Shown: positions 36,701 through 44,286 of the stretch, one piece after another
Layout of the letters: each line of letters starts with the position of its first letter
Position numbering within the stretch: the stretch's first letter is position 1
Origin: CALUVN01 sp944323595
GTDB lineage: Bacteria > Cyanobacteriota > Vampirovibrionia > Gastranaerophilales > Gastranaerophilaceae
Direction: 5' to 3'
Assembly (NCBI GenBank): GCA_963931255.1
Contig: OZ006972.1
Span: 124,001-188,000 of the forward strand
Length of the DNA: 64,000 nt
Notes under the pieces: model-generated
What the model saw: the letters and a program-made list of their open reading frames with translations, nothing else
What the model was told of the DNA's origin: nothing
The model's database searches: none
Translations under genes and position numbers: made by a program

Positions 36701-37044
36701 GGAATATCACCGATGTAAACTTCCTGTTCTTTAATTTCACCGCTGTCACGGTTTACTAATCTAATCATAACGCGCAATTGTTTTGCATAAGTTGCGTCAT
36801 GAATTCTTGCTTCTTCAATTGTATACTTTGCATTATCAAAAGTATAATTAGGTAAAAAGTGCAATTCCAATCTTCCTGTATAATCTTTGATAGGAGAGAA
36901 TGAAAGCAATTCTTCTTTCAAACCTTCTTTCAAAAACCATTCAAAAGATTTTTTCTGCACTTCAATAAGGTCCGGTAAATCATCCAAACGAGTATGCGGG
37001 ATACCCATCGGAGTTACTCTTTCAGCATATTTTGTCTTAGACAT
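33727..37044 (-). CDS. rpoB: RNA polymerase beta subunit
   Basis: A 1105-residue beta subunit. Rifampicin-region wording is standard: [21 protein letters not shown] (about residue 390) and the downstream [26 protein letters not shown]. The C-terminal part has [26 protein letters not shown]. It is short, as in cyanobacteria, lacking the large E. coli insertions. The ATG at 37044 has GAGGTG upstream. In place of the common rplJ-rplL neighbours, a 330-bp non-coding region with its own promoter precedes it. In the rifampicin cluster the residues S, D, H and R are wild-type-like. Confidence 0.96.
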   Translation of the reverse strand: [1105 protein letters not shown]

Positions 37045-37047
37045 CAA

Positions 37048-37374
37048 TTCACCTCGTCTATAAATGGTGTACGTACTATTAAAAAATTTGTAAATCTAAC
37101 TTGAGGCTGTTAACCTTTTGCACTAATCGTGCAAACAAATATATAAAAAAAAGCTTTTGTATTTGTCTCAAATGCTTTAGCAGTCAAAGTTTCCGTTATT
37201 ACACACCGAATACAAGACAGTACTATTGCATGTTACTTTATCATAGTACATCAATATTAAGAGTCAAGGGAATATAATATTTATATCAGAAAAATGTTAC
37301 ATTTTTGTTACAGGAGCAAATAAAAAGGCGGAAAGTTTTGATCCGAGAGGCAAACGCTGTCAAGTCGCTCAATA
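37048..37374 (-). promoter_or_regulatory. rpo operon promoter and leader
   Basis: This 327-bp gap holds a promoter on the minus strand: TTGACT (37267-37262), 16 bp, TATGAT (37245-37240). The leader before rpoB is about 190 nt and contains a small hairpin TTGCAC / GTGCAA around 37115-37133. I see no ribosomal-protein L10 leader or other known structured RNA with confidence, and no reading frame. Confidence 0.55.
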
Positions 37375-38136
37375 TTAATCGTAGTCAATTTTCCAGCTTT
37401 TTTCAATAATACGGGCTGTACAAGCGTAACCAGACGATGAACTGACGTCTTTATTGGCAGGAGAGCCGCAGCCGGAAGAATTTTCGCCCCAATAAGTTTG
37501 AGATTCCGGCATCGCTTCAGAAAGTTCTTTACCCCAGGCAGAATACAACATTCCGTTTTGAGCAAGTGCGTATTGAAACATATCTTTGCCCCATTTATTA
37601 GGAAGCTTTGTGCCGTTTATATCAACAAAAAAATAAGCAACAATAGACTGGATTTTACCTTTATTAGCAGCTTCTTGAGGACCGCCCAGATGCATAAAAT
37701 AAATCATTCCGTCAGAAGAAAATCCTCTCCATGCATAATCATATTGACCGCCATCAGCAAGTTCGCCGTTCATCTTTACATAAACAGGACATTCCGAACA
37801 TGTCTCGCCGGCTTTATACGATTTTACAATATTAAAATATTTTTTCATTTGTTCGTCTAAATTTGCCTGAACACTTTCATCCTGAAAAGTTTCCGGTGTC
37901 ATATTATGAAAGACGGAAAGGCTTCTCAAGTCATCAAGATTTTCATCTGAACGCATAAAAAGAAATCCGTCATTTATTTTGGCATACGCAACTTTTATAC
38001 CGGCAAGCGCTACCGAATTTTGATGTTTATTAGTTAAAATAGGAAGTGTTAGAGCTGCAACAACTCCTATTATCCCTAATGTAACAAGCACCTCTGCAAG
38101 AGTAAAAGCTTTATGAAATTTAGATTTGTAATTCAT
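37375..38136 (-). CDS. Type IV prepilin-like (PulG-type) protein
   Basis: A 253-residue pseudopilin-like protein. The leader KFHKA is followed by FTLAEVLVTLGIIGVVAALTL, a classic class III signal: cleavage before Phe, methylated N-terminus, E at +5 and a hydrophobic helix. The globular part has six or more Cys (CSECPVY, GCGSPANKD, YACTARI) near the end, suggesting disulfides. It would be processed by PilD and assembled with PilT-type ATPases such as the one at 5.1 kb. The ending resembles that of the partial gene at 63.8 kb. Confidence 0.88.
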   Translation of the reverse strand: MNYKSKFHKAFTLAEVLVTLGIIGVVAALTLPILTNKHQNSVALAGIKVAYAKINDGFLFMRSDENLDDLRSLSVFHNMTPETFQDESVQANLDEQMKKYFNIVKSYKAGETCSECPVYVKMNGELADGGQYDYAWRGFSSDGMIYFMHLGGPQEAANKGKIQSIVAYFFVDINGTKLPNKWGKDMFQYALAQNGMLYSAWGKELSEAMPESQTYWGENSSGCGSPANKDVSSSSGYACTARIIEKSWKIDYD

Positions 38137-38266
38137 TGATCCCCTGATTCTTTTACATAAATAATAAAAAATTAGAATTATCTTAACATATATGTACCAT
38201 TATTTCAAATATGTTAAATTTTATTATATAATTTAATGAAAATCAATGAAAACAGGGGTAAACTTT

Positions 38267-38923
38267 ATGAAGAAAATTTTATTATTTTTAATTTGCATAT
38301 TATTTTTTGGCAACATTGCAAAAGCAGAGGATATGAGTATTCAGGCGCAAAACAGTTTTTCGGCAAACGGCGCAGAAGACTCCATACCGCTGCAAGCTGA
38401 AATTACCTTTGATTGGTTTGATATTTCAATGGTAAAAAGAGAAGAAATTGTTGAGAATTATAAAAACATAATTTTTTCAGATGATGAAGTTTATAAATAC
38501 AAACGTAAGGAGTTCCGAAATCATTTTAACGATTTTTTGAGAGATAAAGATTACAAAGAACATTACAGACTTGCATCTAATGGAGTGCTTGACACAGGCT
38601 ATGCAAAACTTTGCGCCTTTTTCTATAAAAAAGATATTCTTGTAATCTACGCACTACAATATAAAGATCGCATGAAAAATGCATTTTATTATGACGCATT
38701 CGGACGTTTAAGATTTGTTGATGTAATGGAGGGCAACTATCCTGATTTTCCTTACTGGTCAAAACAATACACCTCTAACGGGAAAATGATAAGTGCAATA
38801 TATTTTGTATCAAAAGATATTCAATATATGTACGCACCGGACGGTGAATTTCAGGGCGTCTGGTACAAAGATAAAATGTTTAACATAGATGCAAAACAAG
38901 TTTTAACAAGAACAAACTGGTAA
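38267..38923 (+). CDS. Secreted protein of unknown function
   Basis: 218 residues from the ATG at 38267, which has AGGGG upstream. It has a signal peptide (KKILLFLICILFFGNIAKA). The mature part is aromatic-rich with a strand-turn pattern (YDAFGRLRFVDV, YTSNGKMISAIYFVSKDI, YAPDGEFQGVWYKDKMF), reminiscent of short tandem beta repeats (YD/MORN-like). No catalytic motif seen. It stands alone and ends before a strong hairpin. Confidence 0.7.
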   Translation: MKKILLFLICILFFGNIAKAEDMSIQAQNSFSANGAEDSIPLQAEITFDWFDISMVKREEIVENYKNIIFSDDEVYKYKRKEFRNHFNDFLRDKDYKEHYRLASNGVLDTGYAKLCAFFYKKDILVIYALQYKDRMKNAFYYDAFGRLRFVDVMEGNYPDFPYWSKQYTSNGKMISAIYFVSKDIQYMYAPDGEFQGVWYKDKMFNIDAKQVLTRTNW

Positions 38924-38948
38924 GTAACTATAAAACCCGACAGAGACT

Positions 38949-38987
38949 TAATATCTTCCCCACCATCAAGGGGTGGGGAAGATATTA
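38949..38987. terminator. Perfect 16-bp hairpin between convergent genes
   Basis: TAATATCTTCCCCACC and its exact complement surround a 7-nt loop. The T-run needed for intrinsic termination is missing on the plus side, and the GC core resembles the short repeats at 24.8 and 43.7 kb only in style. It probably ends transcription of the flanking genes. Confidence 0.6.
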
Positions 38988-39013
38988 AAATAACTTTTTC
39001 ATAATTATCTCAG

Positions 39014-42000
39014 TTATAAAGATTTAATCTCTTTTTTAACTTTGGGCTTGCCACTATTCTTGCTGTCAGAGCCAAGCATGAAACGGAAGCCGCCTGTGAG
39101 AGCAACACCGTTTCTGCCGCCGTTACGAATCATAGCTTGCAAGAACGCAGTGAACTTGTCAGCCCAGTTACGTTGAACACCAACCCCGTATTCAACATAA
39201 GGTTTAACACTCATTTCAGGAAGCTTAACGTTGTTAGCTGTAACTTTGGATTCATTCATTAAGTTCCAGACCATACCAACAGAAGCGTATGGCTGCCAAC
39301 CGCCCTTGAGGTTCGCAATGAACCTAACACTAGGATTTAATTGAATAGTGTGTAACGGGTCACTTTCTATGCTGACCCCTGCAGCGTTCTTGTAATCAAA
39401 GGTATTAACGAAAGTATAAGACAAGAACATAATCGGCTGGATAATGAACTTACCGTCTTTAAACTCAAAGTTATACCCTGTTTTAGAGCCAACGCCTGCT
39501 AACAAACTAGTATAATCTTCTTTACCGTACATAGTATGAGATTCACCAACGGAAGCACCGGCAGACGCAGTGATAGCAGTCCAGAAGTTACCTTTGTAGA
39601 AAGTTTCAGTGAAGCCTAATAAACCTCCGTTCATAGTAGTATCAACACCGGAGTAATTCAAAGAAGAACCCATATAGCCTGCATAACCAGTGAAGATTCT
39701 GCTCCAGCCGTTTTTCATTTCTTTGAAATCACCGTCAAAGCCAACAAGAGAACCATAAGTGATGGCATCAACTTTAGGTCCGTTTTTAATGTTCATTGTT
39801 TCAAAAGTGGTGTACGGTCTGAACCAGACGGCTTTATTTTGAAGCTGTTCAGCGTAGGACGGCATATTATCGTTAAAGTCAGTACTTAATGCATATTTGT
39901 TGGCATTGATTTTAGCATAGCGTTCCATGGCAGGTAATTGAGTGAACGCGTCAGCGTGTTCGAAGACGTATTTGAACGCTTCGTTCATAGCAGCTTGCCC
40001 TGCAGCAAGATTACCGACAGGAGTTGCCAGAACCGCAGGGTTGAACGCATCAGACGGATTGCCTGTAGAACCTCCGCCACCTTGTGGTGGTGTAGGAATT
40101 ACCGGTACATCAGGTTCATCCGGCTCTTCATCCGGATCTGGCTCGGGTTCAGGGTCAGGTAGAACAGGTATTTTGTCGCCGCGGGTGAAAATGAAGTAAC
40201 CGCCGTTGCCTTTGCCATCGTATTCATTTTGGTTATCATATTCAACGTTATATTTGTAGATAGGTGTATAAGCTGTTTGATAGCTGTCAGGGAGTTCACC
40301 TGTACCGTTCACAACATTGTTTTTCAAACCCGGTTCGGCAAAGTAGACCGCTGTGACATCTTCATCCATGTTGGCGTCACTTAACAAATTCATGCCGACA
40401 ACATGTAATTTTGCGTCGTTTTGAATATCATAGCTGCCAGCTTGGAATCTATCCATTTCTTTATTTGCTAAATCAATATCAGCAGTAAAATCGGTATCGC
40501 TTTTAAGAACCAAACTATTGATGTTTGAAATGCCGGCATAATCATTGACCATGCTGTACAATTCAGTGTCAACCGTTAAAGAGTTAGCCTGATCAAATGC
40601 GGTATCTTTGCCTAAATATACGTTAGTTTTACCCAATGTTATATCCGCATTTTTTACATCATCATTGAAAATTATTTTACTTGTTGAATCGCCGTCAACA
40701 TTTAAGACATAAGGTTTGTCTCCGTCAATTTTATCGTTAAATTGCACGACGCCATTATTTTTAGCTTCAATATTAAGCTGTAATTCCGAGCCGTCGGGGT
40801 TAATATTGTTCATATAAATGGCTTCGTTATCGGTCTTGCCGTTTGAAATTACTTTGTTACCGTCGAACAAACTAACTCCATTATCCGCCGTAATTTTCAG
40901 GTTTGTCTGGCTAAAAATTGCACCACCGTGAGCTTCTTTATTTTGACCGGTAGTTTCCGCCGTGTTGTTAACAAAAGAGGTATTCACAAGCTCTAATGAA
41001 TTTTGTTTATTACTTAACAGAGATTCTTTTAACTCATCAATGTTTACATTATCTACGATATTATTGTAATCTCTAAATTCCGGAACAAAGTCCTGAGCAT
41101 GGTCTTTTAACTCTTCAATAAATTCTTGGGTTGTTGTTATCCATTCCGGTTTTTCTGTTATGCTTACGGTAGCGTTAATCTCCTGTCCTTCGACTAGTTC
41201 CGCGTTTGCAAATGTACCTGTTGAAGTGACAGAAATAGCACCTCCATAAGCATTATTATCACTAGTAGCTTTGTTATTTTCAAAATATGAATTTTGAATA
41301 ATATTCTTCATCGGGTCTGCAAGGATTGCAATACCAGAGTTATTTCTATCCGGTATTATCCCAAAACCATCTATAACATTCGCTATGGGCTCGCCATTTT
41401 CATCAACCAGGGTAAGAGTAACCTTAGAATAAGTATAACTATTTTTTGTGTTTCCCGGATCTGCCGATATACCTTTAAATGATATAGCTCCGCCGTGGGC
41501 ATCTATATTATCTACAGTTTCAGCTATGTTATTTTTAAAGGATGAATTGTCTATATCCAAGTTATACTCTGGCATTTGTGGTTCATTATAATTAGGGTCA
41601 CTATAAAGTTCAATTCCGGTATCTTCTTCCGGTAGAAGTGACCGTGGACCGGGTTTCGTCGGAGAAACATCTTTTATAAATGAAATAGCTCCGCCTCTTT
41701 GTGCTTTATTATTTTCAAAAGACGAATTTTTGATAGATACACTGTCTGCTAAAGTGCCTTCTAAAGATACGTAATTGTAATACAATTCATCAATAACTAT
41801 TGCTCCGCCTTCATTGGTTGCAATATTTGAATCAAATACTGAATCAGTTATGTTAACAAATGGTCCGTACATATGAGAAGAGCTGTTACTATAACCAATA
41901 GCTCCGCCATTGTTAGATTTATTTTCTACAAATTCAGCCGTAATATTATATATTGAGTATGTTGTAGATATTGCACCACCGGCAGCACCTGAATAATGAG

Positions 42001-43158
42001 TGAATGACCAGTCATCATCATAACTTTCGTTAAGGGCGGAATTACGGATAAATTTGCCTGTAATATTTCCGATGGTGTCGCTATTATCAATCGCTCCGCC
42101 GTAGTAGTTTGCAGAATTACCGATAAAGTCACCGGTGATATCTCCGATGGTGTCGTCGTTATAAATCGCCCCGCCGGAGTTGCCAGCATAATTTCCAATA
42201 AAGTCGCCTGTGATATTGCCGATTGAACTGCCGTTGTTATAGATCGCTCCGCCGTAGCTGGCAGAGTTACCTATAAAGTTACCCGTGATATCCCCGATGT
42301 GTCCGTAGTTATAAATTGCCCCGCCATCGCCGGCAGAATTACCAATAAAATCACCTGTAATGTCGCCGATGGTGGTTCCGTTGTAGTTATAAATCGCTCC
42401 GCCGTCGTAGCCAGCCGAATTCCCAATAAAATTACCTATAATATTGCCAATGGTGCTGCGGTATTCGTTATGAATCGCTCCGCCGTAACCTCTGGCAGAA
42501 TTGCCAATAAAATTACCTGTGATGTCGCCAATGGTGCTGTTGTCATAGTTATAAATAGCCCCGCCTTTGTAGTTGTAAGAGTTTCCAATAAAGTTACTTG
42601 TAATATCGCCATAATTAGTGCCGGAGTTGATCTCTAGTCTTCCGGAAGTATTAGTATTATCATAGAACACATTAATAATAACATCTTTTACCGGAGAGTT
42701 TTCAAGCGTGACACTGTAGCGTTGACCGCCCTCGCCATAAGTGGTCTGCTTCAAATCAAGCTGATAATACTTAGGGGTAAAACTGCCGTCAGAGGCATTA
42801 TATTCAAACTTTGTGATAATGTTGTCACCCGCAGGTGCTGCGCCGTCCTCGCCTGCCGGAACTTCCGTCAAAGTATACGCGCTCTCCGGCGCCAAGATAG
42901 AACCGCTTTCTACAAGATTCCCCTCGTCATCGTATTCTGTTTGAGGGATTTGTACATTGTTTTCGTGCAAATAGTCCAAAGTCGGTTTATTGAGCGGAAT
43001 GTTACTCAAATCGACGTCAGCAAGCTCTGCTGCCATCGCGGGAGTTACCCCGAGCAGCAAAGCCGCTAATAATGCCTTAGAGGTTACCCCCCCCCCCCGA
43101 ATTGTACGTCATTCAAGGGTTTTATACCAGTTTTTACTTCGTTTGATTTCTTTCTCAT
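39014..43158 (-). CDS. Large autotransporter, phase-variable by a poly-G tract, OFF in this sequence
   Basis: A type V secreted surface protein of about 1381 residues in the ON form. The start is ATG 43158 with AAGGAG upstream. It encodes a basic N-terminus (MRKKSNEVKTGIKPL...DVQF), then G12 (43098-43087), which here runs into TAA. One more G gives GGGG-VTSKALLAALLLGVTPAMAAE, a signal peptide. The passenger (about residues 60-1000) is a predicted beta-helix with about ten repeats of the type IGDITGNFIGNSA...GGAIYN, and later HGGAI units. An acidic Pro-rich linker (PEPEPDPDEEPDEPD) and a barrel of about 300 residues follow. The end has an unusual Lys-rich tail after GGFRFML. The main frame has no good start of its own. 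Confidence 0.88.
42020..42600 (-). repeat. In-gene tandem repeats coding for the beta-helix passenger
   Basis: Units of about 60-66 bp encode the pattern (I)GDITGNFIGNSA-x-GGAIYN. About ten units differ by substitutions and short length changes. The DNA similarity is enough for recombination to change copy number while keeping frame, but no exact repeats longer than about 30 bp were checked. Confidence 0.7.
43087..43098 (-). repeat. Homopolymer G12 (C12 on + strand), contingency locus
   Basis: Twelve consecutive C on the plus strand, in AT-rich DNA, between codon 20 and the signal-peptide core of the autotransporter. It is long enough to slip during replication. 12 G gives a stop immediately; 13 or 10 G gives the full frame. 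Confidence 0.95.
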
Positions 43159-43435
43159 AACTGCTCCTTGTGATATCTGCTATATATTTATATTATATAC
43201 CAGTTTTTGTAAACTTACCATATTTTTGTAATATTTCTTTATGAAATTTTACATTTCTTATTGTTTTTTGTTCTTACTACACGTTTTCTCTTATCGGAGT
43301 TTTTTCGCTAAATCTTTAACTTTTTAGATGCTTTTGTTACATTTTGTAATGTTTGAGAGGGGAAATCCACAGGGGCTGGAAAGAAAATCTATCATACTAA
43401 ACTCGTTTCAGAATCTCAGTTTTCAGTAAATCATA
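43159..43435. other. AT-rich upstream region of the autotransporter
   Basis: No gene is seen. Reading toward the autotransporter, the last 60 bp hold TTTACA and overlapping TATAAT/ATAAAT-like boxes, so a promoter is likely here, but the exact pair is unclear. Confidence 0.4.
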
Positions 43436-43580
43436 CCTCACCCTATCCCCTGTCTTGGATTTGCTCCACGCTCACGGAGACTCGACAAGAAGCCTGCGGC
43501 TAAGCAGTCTCGTTCCGTTCGCTATCCGGACTAACTCCGTGTCGTCCGTCCGCAAATCCGCCTCCTACTAAGGAGAGGGG
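43436..43580. repeat. Hairpin repeat interrupted by a structured 111-bp insertion
   Basis: CCTCACCCTATCCCC (43436-43450) and CTCCTACTAAGGAGAGGGG (ending 43580) are the two parts of a repeat end like that at 24.8 kb. Between them lies a GC-rich insert, 43451-43561. The insert has nested stems: GGATTTGC / GCAAATCC (43457-43464, 43552-43559), CACGGAG / CTCCGTG, GAGACT / AGTCTC, AGCC / GGCT. No reading frame of note. Confidence 0.65.
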
Positions 43581-43640
43581 CAGTAATTTCTACAAAAGCC
43601 GATACTTCAAAGAAGATTGAATCGTTTTGAATATCTAATA

Positions 43641-43710
43641 CAGGCGACTACTTGAATGTTGAGGAGCCCTATTGATGCAAACATCATGTTTGCCAAACGT
43701 TACGTTTGCA
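43641..43710. repeat. Repeat module with two small hairpins (copy A)
   Basis: The module GGCGACTACTTGAATGTTGA... to ...TTTGCA also occurs at 55974-56044. Two hairpins, GCAAAC-ATCAT-GTTTGC and CAAAC-GTTAC-GTTTG (43677-43709), stand just before a CCTCACCCC repeat end. Confidence 0.7.
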
Positions 43711-43809
43711 CCTCACCCCTACCCCCTCTCCTTAACAAGGAGAGGGGAAGTAAATCCGACCTACATTACTGCCCCTCTCCCCCACAGAGGTCAATCTGGC
43801 GGGGCGAGG
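43711..43809. mobile_element. 99-bp MITE-like relic with inverted ends
   Basis: The left end 43711-43747 (CCTCACCCCTACCC...AGGAGAGGGG) and right end 43772-43809 (inverted CCTCGCCCCG...GAGAGGGG) flank only 24 bp. The ends resemble those of the DUF559 unit at 24.8 kb, so this may be a deletion derivative. Confidence 0.5.
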
Positions 43810-43843
43810 GAACTTTATTTCTACTAAAGCCGCTATTTTAAAA

Positions 43844-44212
43844 ATGTTCAAAATAATATCCCCACAGACTTTAAAATTACAAAATTTAACAAAACAGCAA
43901 TTTCTTCAAAATCATGGTTTTAATATATATATGGTAGTGATGATTGAAAATTCTGCAAATTTGCCGATGAAAAATCCCGAATTGAATGTCGGTGTCCTTA
44001 CGCCGCCTAATTCATTTTACAAACCTGTATTGTATTCGGACAAAGAAGCTACAGACTCTTTTAATAAAATGGATGCAGATGTAAGAAAAAATGCTAAACC
44101 ATTTGAAAAACAACAAAAAACGCCTGTTTGTATAAAATTATTATACTGGGCCGCAGGAATTACAGCGGCAGTTTTCGGCGGTAAAAAACTCCATACATTC
44201 TTAAAAAAATAA
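43844..44212 (+). CDS. Hypothetical membrane-anchored protein
   Basis: Not recognised. The open frame gives 122 residues from ATG 43844; internal ATGs at 43931 and 43940 are also possible, and none has a clear SD. The conserved-looking part starts near MKNPELNVGVLTPPNSF. A single hydrophobic segment is near the C-terminus (LLYWAAGITAAVFGG), followed by a basic end (KKLHTFLKK), suggesting a tail-anchored protein. The upstream part overlaps the repeat mosaic, which makes the N-terminus doubtful. Confidence 0.5.
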   Translation: MFKIISPQTLKLQNLTKQQFLQNHGFNIYMVVMIENSANLPMKNPELNVGVLTPPNSFYKPVLYSDKEATDSFNKMDADVRKNAKPFEKQQKTPVCIKLLYWAAGITAAVFGGKKLHTFLKK

Positions 44213-44286
44213 CAATACCGCCCCTTACTACTTTTTTTATATTTGAATTTATAGTAATATGTTTGCAGAGAGTAAATCAGGGGGAT

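Noticed and set aside
42722..43069. Open frame on the + strand opposite the start of the autotransporter
   Set aside because: It is a shadow of the coding strand, and its residue composition follows the opposite gene.
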